Shown piece by piece: positions 1 through 5,291 of a stretch of DNA of 5,291 nucleotides. Every line of letters begins with the position of its first letter. The first letter of the stretch is position 1. Origin of the DNA: Chitinophaga pinensis (GTDB lineage Bacteria; Bacteroidota; Bacteroidia; Flavobacteriales_D; Crocinitomicaceae); NCBI GenBank assembly GCA_945861175.1, contig CAMATR010000165.1:1-5291 (forward strand), given 5' to 3'. The notes beneath the pieces were generated by a model. That model did no database searches, was not told where the DNA came from, and worked only from the letters and a program-made list of their open reading frames with translations. Both the position numbers and the translations under genes were made by a program.

Positions 1-596
1 ATGTTTCTGCTGGGGATGTTACTCTAGTGAAGCAATTTCGAGAAAAACCAGATCTAAAAACGGCAGAAGAGTTTCTAAGAAGTGGCAATTTTTATTGGAA
101 CTCAGGAATTTTTGTGTGGAAAACAAAAACCGTTTTGGATGCATTAAAAGCTTTTCAACCAGAACTTTTTAATCTTTTTGGTGCCAACTTAACCGAATAC
201 AACACCCCAACCGAACAGCAAAAAGTAGATTATTGTTTCAATGAATGTGAAGATATCTCGATTGATTTCGCCATCATGGAACATGCAAAAAATATAGATG
301 TCGTTTTAGCGGATTTTGATTGGAGTGATTTAGGTACATGGGGAAGTTTAAATACACATTTGAATAAAGATCAAAATGGTAATGCTCTCATAGGCGAGAA
401 TGTTCATCTATATGATTCTGAAAATTGTTTAATCAATATCCCTTCAGATAAGCTTGTTTTACTAGATGGATTAAAAAACTATATTGTTGTTGAATCTGGA
501 AATATGTTGATGATACTTCGGGCTGAGAAGGAACAAGAATTAAAAAATTACCTTAAACAGGCTGAAGTCAAAAGTCCAGATTTCTTTAAAAAATAG
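1..596 (+). CDS. manC: Mannose-1-phosphate guanylyltransferase, C-terminal part (5' end outside window)
   Basis: This enzyme joins mannose 1-phosphate and GTP to make GDP-mannose, a cytoplasmic precursor for surface polysaccharide and for GDP-fucose. The visible part is 197 residues. The reading frame is open to the left edge (codons from base 3, reading VSAGDVTLVKQFREKP), so the GTG at 27 is an internal valine codon and not a start. Family motifs are KQFREKP (bases 30-50), FYWNSGIF (from about base 90), the SIDFAIME stretch (about 258-281) and WSDLGTWGS (from base 321), the sugar-nucleotide binding part of the nucleotidyltransferase fold. The tail is short and ends at a TAG. There is no phosphomannose isomerase cupin domain after it, so this is the short, single-function form (full family length about 350-360 residues; the first part is off the window). 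It converges on fabD and shares the hairpin at 645-667. The family call is secure; the gene symbol is by family habit. Confidence 0.93.
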   Translation, partial: VSAGDVTLVKQFREKPDLKTAEEFLRSGNFYWNSGIFVWKTKTVLDALKAFQPELFNLFGANLTEYNTPTEQQKVDYCFNECEDISIDFAIMEHAKNIDVVLADFDWSDLGTWGSLNTHLNKDQNGNALIGENVHLYDSENCLINIPSDKLVLLDGLKNYIVVESGNMLMILRAEKEQELKNYLKQAEVKSPDFFKK

Positions 597-644
597 ACGT
601 TAATTTCCTGAATAATGATGCAAGCCTTCGTTAAATTCTATAAA

Positions 645-667
645 AAAAGGTTCACAAGGAACCTTTT
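645..667. terminator. Hairpin terminator between convergent manC and fabD
   Basis: A perfect 9-bp stem (AAAAGGTTC at 645-653, GAACCTTTT at 659-667) closes a 5-base loop ACAAG. On the minus strand the hairpin is followed by an unbroken run of T (complement of A642-648), so it suits fabD best, starting 20 bases past the fabD stop. On the plus strand the tail is only TTTTCAT, so termination of manC here is plausible but weaker. The position between two converging stop codons supports a bidirectional terminator. Confidence 0.8.
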
Positions 668-686
668 CATACTACTTTATTTATTG

Positions 687-1568
687 TTAGATCTCTGCAC
701 TTGAGCAAGGAAATGCCCGATCGACCTTTTTAAATAATCCTTGTAACACCTTCCCTGGGCCCACCTCAACAACTTCTGAAGCACCATCAGCGATCATTGC
801 ATTCATAGTTTGGGTCCATTTTACAGGTGCTGTTAATTGTGCCACTAAATTTTTCTTTATTTCCGATGGATCAGTAACGGCAGATGCAGTTACATTTTGA
901 TAAACTGGACAAGTTGGTTGTGAGAAAGTTGTTGCCTCAATCGCTGCGGCAAGTTCTTCACGAGCAGGCTCCATTAATGGTGAATGAAAAGCACCACCTA
1001 CTTGCAAAATCATCGCTCTTTTCGCACCAGCTTCGGTTAGCTTAGCACACGCAGCTTCTACAGCAGGAAATGCACCAGAAATCACCAATTGTCCAGGGCA
1101 GTTATAATTAGCTGCAACCACAACCCCATCAATAGAAGCACAAACCTCTTCCACAACAGTGTCTTCCAAACCAAGAATCGCAGCCATTGTCGACGGTTCT
1201 TTTTCACATGCTTTTTGCATAGCCAAAGCACGCTGATAAACTAATTTTAAACCATCTTCAAAATTGAGACTCTTATTTGCTACTAATGCTGAAAATTCTC
1301 CTAGTGAGTGACCTGCAACCATATCAGGTTTGAAGTCTTCTCCCAAACACGCTGCCAAAATAGTAGAGTGCAAGAAAATAGCAGGTTGTGTTACCTTCGT
1401 TTGTTTCAATTCCTCATCAGAACCTTCAAACATTATTTTCATTATATCAAAACCAAGTACATCATTTGCTTTTGCAAATAATTCTCGTGCTGTTGCTGAA
1501 TTCTCGTATAAGTCTTTTCCCATTCCGGAAAATTGGGCTCCTTGACCTGGAAAAACATATGCTTTCAT
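687..1568 (-). CDS. fabD: Malonyl-CoA:ACP transacylase (FabD)
   Basis: FabD moves the malonyl group from malonyl-CoA to acyl carrier protein in the cytoplasm and so supplies extender units for type II fatty acid synthesis. The 293-residue protein has the normal family length of about 300 and is complete. Motifs in order: PGQGAQ at 7-12, GHSLGE at 86-91 with the nucleophile Ser88, the substrate carboxylate-binding Arg113 in YQRA, GGAFHSPLM with the catalytic His195, and EVGPGKVLQGL near 268-278. The ATG at 1566-1568 places the GQGAQ motif six residues from the N-terminus, as in the family, and no clear Shine-Dalgarno precedes it. The gene is not beside fabH, fabF, fabG or acpP in this window. 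It lies between a terminator upstream (1624-1650) and one downstream (645-667), so it seems to be transcribed alone from the candidate promoter at 1592-1599. All catalytic residues are present. Confidence 0.97.
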   Translation of the reverse strand: MKAYVFPGQGAQFSGMGKDLYENSATARELFAKANDVLGFDIMKIMFEGSDEELKQTKVTQPAIFLHSTILAACLGEDFKPDMVAGHSLGEFSALVANKSLNFEDGLKLVYQRALAMQKACEKEPSTMAAILGLEDTVVEEVCASIDGVVVAANYNCPGQLVISGAFPAVEAACAKLTEAGAKRAMILQVGGAFHSPLMEPAREELAAAIEATTFSQPTCPVYQNVTASAVTDPSEIKKNLVAQLTAPVKWTQTMNAMIADGASEVVEVGPGKVLQGLFKKVDRAFPCSSAEI

Positions 1569-1591
1569 AGACGGATGTTTAATAGTGTGGG

Positions 1592-1599
1592 CAAAGGTA
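1592..1599 (-). promoter_or_regulatory. Candidate Bacteroidetes -7 box for fabD
   Basis: The minus strand reads TACCTTTG, an exact fit to the Bacteroidetes sigma-ABfrA -7 consensus TAnnTTTG. It lies 23 bases before the fabD ATG, giving a short 5' leader. No perfect -33 TTTG is present at the usual distance; the nearest is TTTCG at 1618-1622, 18 bases upstream. Its place between the upstream gene's terminator and the fabD start is what makes it credible. Confidence 0.5.
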
Positions 1600-1623
1600 A
1601 TGAATCTGAAAAAATAGCGAAAT

Positions 1624-1650
1624 AAAAAAGGGCCGGCAAGCCGACCCTTT
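1624..1650 (-). terminator. Rho-independent terminator of the T9SS cargo gene
   Basis: On the minus strand, AAAGGGTCGG (1650-1641) pairs with CCGGCCCTTT (1636-1627) around the loop CTTG, with one G-U wobble inside the stem, and a T-run (complement of A1624-1629) overlaps and follows the stem. It starts 19 bases after the stop codon at 1670. On the plus strand no T-run follows the hairpin, so it works for the minus strand only. It also insulates fabD, whose candidate promoter begins 25 bases further on. Confidence 0.88.
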
Positions 1651-1669
1651 CAAATAAAGCCAAGTTAGA

Positions 1670-3466
1670 TTATTTTCTTACTACTAATTTTTGAGTAGAA
1701 ATCGTTCCATTTACAGAAACGTTAACCATGTAAATACCTCCATTCAAAGCTTCAGTATTTACATTTACTTTTTGTGTTCCTTTAACTGTACCAAGGTTGT
1801 TGGTATAAACTACTTTTCCAGCTAGGTCTGCAATAGTAATAACAACATCAGAAGCATTTGCTACTTCTACAGAAACTGTTGTTGATGCATTAGCTGGGTT
1901 AGGGAATACTTTCAAACCATTGTTATTTGCAACTTCATTTACTCCAACAACTGGATCGAAATTCATTCGTACCATTGGTGTTGAAGTTGTATAGTACCAA
2001 GTTTGATCTGTCATGTCAAAATAATAAGACGTATTGAGATCTGAAATTCCTGCTGTACCGATAACAAGATCGTTAGTTGCACCACCATCTCCATTAGACC
2101 CGACAACAACTAGATAAGGAGTGGTAGCATCCAATAATTGTTCGTTGATCAAAGGCAATGTTATAGTTGCGCCAAGATTGGCAGTAGCAAGAACATACGG
2201 CATCGACTCATCCACGTAAATGAAATCACCAGTTGTTAGATCAATTGAATACAATTTAGCGAAGATTTCTGCTCCAGCGTTAGCATTTGCAGAAACAAAT
2301 ACATCAACAGCTTGAAGTGTCGCAGCAGTATAAATATCAAAAATATTACCTGCCTCGAAACCATCTCCTGCATTAAAAGTACCACTGACTGCAGTTCCCA
2401 TGTCACGTGCATAAGTATGAGCAGTTACATTCAATGTTGCCGATTTAGCATTATCAGCTCCGAAAGCCTCTGTTGCACCTGAAGTTGTAGTAAAACTCAA
2501 AACGTTTGGTGCTGTTGTTATTGCCGGAGTCCATGTATCTGGGCAAGTCAATGTATCCAATAATGTTGGTTCAAGCGATAATGCAGAGGATGTCGTTGTA
2601 AAACCAGTTGTTGAAGCATTAACTACGATATCGGGTTGTACGAGTGCACCATTGTTTTTAACAATTCCACCGAAAGTAATAGGTGCAACTTGTGCTGAAG
2701 GAACTTGATAGTATGGAAGCATTGCCCCCCAAGCACCAATTGCGCCCCAATATGGACTCAATAAAGTAAGGTCATAGTTTTCAGTTACAACGATTTCAAC
2801 ATCGTCAACTGCCCAGTACCACCCCCAATAATCATTGTCGTCATAATAAAACTGGATCAAAACTTGCGATTGACCTCCGGCTACAGCAGAGATATCAATT
2901 GAAGTAATCTCAGGATTCATTGAGTTTTGATTTGGAGTAAAATACTCTGTTTCGTTCGATAGGTCGAAATCCACCCAATTCACCCCATTGTCACCACTAA
3001 CGCGTACACCTCTTGTTTCATGCCACCAACGGAAATTATTTTGGTAATTCAATCGAACAAATGGCTCTGCACTTAGATCAATAGGCGTTGCATTCGTAGC
3101 CGTTGTGATGATTTCAGTACCATCAAAATCAGTTGTGTTGTTGCAATCTGAGCAGATATACAAGAAACCATTCGCAGCCGTAGTTGAAGACATCGGAGCA
3201 AGTGCAGAAACAGGAATTGTGCTTACGTCAGATGTAAACTCCCATTGAGCCGCATTAGTGCCGACATTAGCAATAATCCAATTTGCTGAAGTAGAGAAAT
3301 CATCTTCCCAAAGAATAGTTGCTTTTTCTGAAGAAATCAATTTGGACGTTTTTACTTGTCCAATCATTTGTGAATTCTTTTTCTGCAAAGGCGCATCATT
3401 GCGAACCTGGGAAGAAACAGACCCCACTGCTAAAAGGCCAATAAGGCTAATGTAGATTTTTTTCAT
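1670..3466 (-). CDS. Secreted multidomain protein with type IX secretion C-terminal sorting domain
   Basis: This is an exported protein of unknown specific function. Residues 1-20 form a Sec signal peptide (KK, then hydrophobic ISLIGLLAVGSV, probable cleavage near SSQ); there is no lipobox cysteine. Residues about 50-228 look like a jelly-roll domain of the MAM/concanavalin type: WEDDFS at 53-58, FVRLNYQNNFRWW near 136-148, SGDNGVNW at 157-164 and WAVDDVEI at 218-225. Residues about 229-350 are Ig-like and beta-rich, and about 351-505 form another beta-sandwich-like stretch. Residues about 517-598 are a type A T9SS sorting domain (TIGR04183-like), with KVFPNPA at 519-525, GGIYMVNV at 576-583 and the basic end KLVVRK. 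T9SS carries such proteins across the outer membrane, where the domain is cleaved for surface attachment or release. A CSDC pair (105-108) could bind metal or form a disulfide. No protease or glycosidase catalytic motif was recognised. It is a single gene with its own promoter and terminator. Confidence 0.9.
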   Translation of the reverse strand: MKKIYISLIGLLAVGSVSSQVRNDAPLQKKNSQMIGQVKTSKLISSEKATILWEDDFSTSANWIIANVGTNAAQWEFTSDVSTIPVSALAPMSSTTAANGFLYICSDCNNTTDFDGTEIITTATNATPIDLSAEPFVRLNYQNNFRWWHETRGVRVSGDNGVNWVDFDLSNETEYFTPNQNSMNPEITSIDISAVAGGQSQVLIQFYYDDNDYWGWYWAVDDVEIVVTENYDLTLLSPYWGAIGAWGAMLPYYQVPSAQVAPITFGGIVKNNGALVQPDIVVNASTTGFTTTSSALSLEPTLLDTLTCPDTWTPAITTAPNVLSFTTTSGATEAFGADNAKSATLNVTAHTYARDMGTAVSGTFNAGDGFEAGNIFDIYTAATLQAVDVFVSANANAGAEIFAKLYSIDLTTGDFIYVDESMPYVLATANLGATITLPLINEQLLDATTPYLVVVGSNGDGGATNDLVIGTAGISDLNTSYYFDMTDQTWYYTTSTPMVRMNFDPVVGVNEVANNNGLKVFPNPANASTTVSVEVANASDVVITIADLAGKVVYTNNLGTVKGTQKVNVNTEALNGGIYMVNVSVNGTISTQKLVVRK

Positions 3467-3485
3467 AACTGTTTTAAATTTGACA

Positions 3486-3518
3486 CAAAGTTAAGGAACT
3501 ATTTATTCATTTACAAAA
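3486..3518 (-). promoter_or_regulatory. Bacteroidetes-type promoter of the T9SS cargo gene
   Basis: On the minus strand TTTTG (3518-3514) is followed after exactly 20 bases by TAACTTTG (3493-3486). Both match the Bacteroidetes primary sigma factor consensus (-33 TTTG, -7 TAnnTTTG), and the spacing is the usual one. The -7 box ends 19 bases before the ATG at 3466, so the transcript leader would be short, about a dozen bases, with no room for a riboswitch. Confidence 0.8.
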
Positions 3519-3855
3519 TTGGATTAAGAATATTATCGCAATGAAAAGAATTAATGCTAGGTCAATGTAAGTTGACTCTTCAAAAACAAGAAATAAGATC
3601 ATTATTTATAATATCCAGATAAAGAATAAATGCAGTGCAATATCATAAGCCACATTAACTATCAAAATTAATTTCAATTACGGGAAATAGACTTTGAAAA
3701 ATCAAAATTAACAACTAATCGAAGAGTTGTTCGCCGTTCTTTCAAATTGAAATAGAAGTTAATAAAATCATTTATGATTTATAACACCCTAAAAATAGAG
3801 ATTGACTTTCGACAATTCAGCCACATCTGCGCAATGGATATAACATTTTAATGTA
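3494..3855. other. Intergenic region without a recognisable gene
   Basis: About 360 bases lie between the T9SS gene and the end of the SnoaL-like gene. The stretch is AT-rich with frequent stops in the frames examined; the only start-to-stop frames noted are very short (for example a 17-codon minus-strand one in the middle) and resemble nothing known. The -33 part of the T9SS gene's promoter lies at its left end. A 6-bp AT-only hairpin (3765-3780) is too weak to call a terminator. An 11-base direct repeat, ATCAAAATTAA, occurs at 3661-3671 and 3701-3711, which low-complexity sequence could produce by chance. No tRNA, small RNA or attachment site was recognised. Confidence 0.6.
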
Positions 3856-4320
3856 TTAATTTTCCAAAACAAAACGATCAGCCTTTTCAATGTATTTTTT
3901 CGGTATTCTAATCGCTGAAATTTGACCATCTGTATATTCAAACGCAAATCGAAACACACACTCATCTGAAAAAATATCCTGCATTTCACCAAAAGCTGCG
4001 AAATAAGGCAAGCCATTTTTCCGGAATTGCAACTTCTTTTGGCACCGAAATTCTAAAACCTCTGCTCCACAGAATAGATCTAACGAAATACCCTTGTTAA
4101 AATAGACATGTTGACAATTTGCAATGCCTTCGTCGCCAAAAAATAACTGCTGGAAATAACCCAAAGCTTTTGCTTTAGTGATATTTCCAAAAAAAACTCC
4201 ATCCTCATGCAATAGTTCATTGATTGCATTTAAATTACTTGCTACGAAAGCGTGAGAGAACTCTTCCATCAATTTAGAATTTTCTTTTTGTTCAGTTACT
4301 GTCTTCCTGATAATGGTCAT
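3856..4320 (-). CDS. SnoaL/NTF2-like family protein
   Basis: A 154-residue cytoplasmic protein (no signal peptide or membrane segment) that fits the SnoaL/NTF2-like cone-shaped fold, whose members are small enzymes, ligand-binding proteins or protein-complex parts. The clue is the N-terminal helix pair and hairpin: FSHAFVASNLNAINELLHEDGVF at about 21-43 (given here as the run from Phe21 to Phe43) is the usual start of the family, with an aromatic/acidic pocket edge (HEDGVFF, 38-44), followed by a helix at about 49-61 and beta strands rich in aromatic residues (VYFNKGISLDLF, 72-83; FRFAFEYTDGQISAIRIP, 123-140). Length matches the family. I see no specific catalytic signature, so the function is unknown. 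The ATG at 4318-4320 is the first in frame of a full-length fold; Met18 is a possible later start. It is transcribed away from the CARF-type regulator gene across a 133-base gap and could be its target, but nothing proves that. Confidence 0.75.
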   Translation of the reverse strand: MTIIRKTVTEQKENSKLMEEFSHAFVASNLNAINELLHEDGVFFGNITKAKALGYFQQLFFGDEGIANCQHVYFNKGISLDLFCGAEVLEFRCQKKLQFRKNGLPYFAAFGEMQDIFSDECVFRFAFEYTDGQISAIRIPKKYIEKADRFVLEN

Positions 4321-4453
4321 TACAATAGTTTTAAAATGTGGTTAATTATCCTCCGTTAGTCAAAATACATACCAAAAATCAAACACCTATTTTATTTTAA
4401 CTTTTATGAAGTATATTATTCATTTTAATTAAATTCATATCAAATTCTGATAG
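4321..4453. promoter_or_regulatory. Divergent intergenic region between the SnoaL-like gene and the sigma-54 activator gene
   Basis: These 133 very AT-rich bases must hold the start signals of both flanking genes. On the plus strand TAACTTTT (4398-4405) is one base off the TAnnTTTG -7 consensus but has no TTTG at the right distance upstream. On the minus strand no exact -7 box is present. A near-palindrome, GGTTAATTATCC (4340-4351), and the palindrome TTAATTAA (4425-4432) could be operators or chance. No GG-N10-GC sigma-54 -24/-12 element was found on either strand, so neither gene seems to be driven by sigma-54 from here. Confidence 0.4.
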
Positions 4454-5291
4454 ATGAAAACACTAGTTTCTTGGTACGACAGAAGCGACTTTATGGATGG
4501 CAAGGTGAATCCAGAGGGTCCAGTAATTTCTTTTCACGCAAATTTTTTCAAGCATGAAAAACATGTTATTCTGTCTGCTAGGAAAGATGAAAGTAGCGAT
4601 ACAGCCGCAGCACATCTGAGCAACTATCTTAGAAAGACTTTCCCAGAAAGAATTATCGAATTTCATTTTCTCGACATACAGGACCCAATCGATCACAGGG
4701 AAATTCAAGCAAAAGTGCATCCCCTTCTCGCCTACTTGAAAGAAGACACTCTTGATATTTTCGTTTCGCCGGGAACACCTGCAATGCAAGTGGTGTGGTA
4801 TCTTGCCCATATGAGTCTAAATCTAAACACAACGCTTTATCAAACTCGCCCAGCACGTTTTACAACGAAAAAAGACAGGCCAGAATTGATTAAAATTCAG
4901 ATGGAACGCTCGGCCTTAGGGATTACTGCCCTTTATCATCAAGAAGAAATCAAACGTCCATCTGGAAAAGATTATTTCACAACACCTACAATTGAAAAAA
5001 TATACGATAATGCAAGAAAAGTGGCTCAAACGGATGAAGTAACTGTTCTTGTGCTTGGTGCGAGTGGAACCGGAAAAGAAAATCTTGCGAAACACATTCA
5101 CTTCAATTCTGTTCGCGCTGAAAAACCTTATATAGCAATCAACTGTTCAGCTTTTAGTGACACACTTCTCGAATCCCGACTGTTTGGCTATAAAAAAGGA
5201 GCCTATACGGGGGCAGATAAAGATTCAATTGGGCTTTTCGAACAAGCACACGAAGGGACAATTTTTTTAGATGAAATCGGTGATATTTCCC
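4454..5291 (+). CDS. RtcR-like CARF sensor and sigma-54 activator, N-terminal 279 residues (3' end outside window)
   Basis: A transcription activator that would use ATP to open sigma-54 RNA polymerase promoters. The ATG at 4454 directly follows two in-frame stops (TGA, TAG at 4448-4453), so no earlier start is possible. Residues about 1-165 form a sensor resembling the N-terminal CARF-type domain of RtcR: strand HVILSARK (37-44), IIEFHFLDI (67-75), then LDIFVSPGTPAMQVVWYL (100-117), matching the CARF ligand-binding loop and helix, and LYQTRPAR (128-135). A linker leads into the AAA+ domain: TIEKIYDNARKVA (179-191), Walker A GASGTGKE (202-209, Lys208), the sigma-54 contact loop GAYTGA (249-254) and Walker B IFLDEIG (270-276, Asp273 and Glu274). 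There is no response-regulator receiver. In RtcR, the sensor responds to RNA ends and activates rtcBA RNA repair; here the ligand and targets are unknown. The rest of the AAA+ domain and any DNA-binding helix-turn-helix lie beyond the edge. The sigma-54 activator call is secure; the CARF call rests on motif similarity by eye. Confidence 0.88.
   Translation, partial: MKTLVSWYDRSDFMDGKVNPEGPVISFHANFFKHEKHVILSARKDESSDTAAAHLSNYLRKTFPERIIEFHFLDIQDPIDHREIQAKVHPLLAYLKEDTLDIFVSPGTPAMQVVWYLAHMSLNLNTTLYQTRPARFTTKKDRPELIKIQMERSALGITALYHQEEIKRPSGKDYFTTPTIEKIYDNARKVAQTDEVTVLVLGASGTGKENLAKHIHFNSVRAEKPYIAINCSAFSDTLLESRLFGYKKGAYTGADKDSIGLFEQAHEGTIFLDEIGDIS

Noticed and set aside
27..29. GTG as a start codon for a short manC
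   Set aside because: The frame continues open to the left edge and the residues before it fit the family, so the GTG is an internal valine codon in a gene cut by the window.
1330..1570. Open frames on the plus strand over fabD (1330-1545 and 1388-1570)
   Set aside because: They lie antisense within the well-supported fabD gene and their translations show no family features.
3258..3455. Plus-strand open frame over the start of the secreted-protein gene
   Set aside because: Antisense shadow of the signal peptide region with no recognisable features.
3661..3711. Repeated ATCAAAATTAA as a CRISPR or regulatory repeat
   Set aside because: Only two 11-base AT-rich copies, with no third copy at the same spacing.
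3765..3780. Hairpin AAATCA-TTTA-TGATTT as a terminator for the SnoaL-like gene
   Set aside because: The stem has only six mostly A-T pairs and lies about 75 bases past the stop; stability is too low.
3789..4016. Minus-strand open frame overlapping the end of the SnoaL-like gene
   Set aside because: It overlaps the better-supported gene out of frame, and its translation resembles no protein family.
4321..4453. Sigma-54 promoter ahead of the activator or the SnoaL-like gene
   Set aside because: No GG-N10-GC element on either strand; the region has almost no GC dinucleotides.
4463..5101. Minus-strand open frames (4463-4810, 4653-4856, 4916-5101) over the sigma-54 activator gene
   Set aside because: Antisense shadows of a gene whose motifs are unmistakable on the plus strand.

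Overview
The window looks like chromosomal DNA from an AT-rich member of the Bacteroidetes, probably a flavobacterium-like or marine relative. Three signs point there: a secreted protein ending in a type IX secretion (Por) C-terminal sorting domain, a promoter of the Bacteroidetes form TTTG-N20-TAnnTTTG, and genes that start without clear Shine-Dalgarno sequences. No insertion sequence, tRNA, rRNA or CRISPR array is visible.

Layout, left to right. (1) 1-596, plus strand: the 3' part of a mannose-1-phosphate guanylyltransferase gene (manC type), cut by the left edge. (2) 645-667: a hairpin terminator between convergent genes. (3) 687-1568, minus: fabD, the malonyl-CoA:ACP transacylase, complete, with a candidate promoter at 1592-1599. 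(4) 1624-1650: a strong minus-strand terminator separating fabD from the gene upstream. (5) 1670-3466, minus: a 598-residue secreted T9SS cargo protein with a very clear promoter. (6) 3494-3855: about 360 bases with no gene I can support. (7) 3856-4320, minus: a small SnoaL/NTF2-like protein. (8) 4321-4453: a divergent intergenic region. (9) 4454-5291, plus: the first 279 residues of a sigma-54 activator, cut by the right edge.

The left part is housekeeping and surface biology (GDP-mannose supply, fatty acid initiation, an exported protein). These genes seem to be independent transcription units, and there is no evidence that they act together.

The most interesting gene is the last one. Its N-terminal domain carries no response-regulator receiver signature. 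It resembles the CARF-type sensor of RtcR, the activator of the RNA repair operon rtcBA, followed by an AAA+ sigma-54 activator domain with Walker A, a GAYTGA loop and Walker B. It probably controls a stress, RNA-repair or defence operon lying beyond the right edge. That operon cannot be seen here, so its identity is open.
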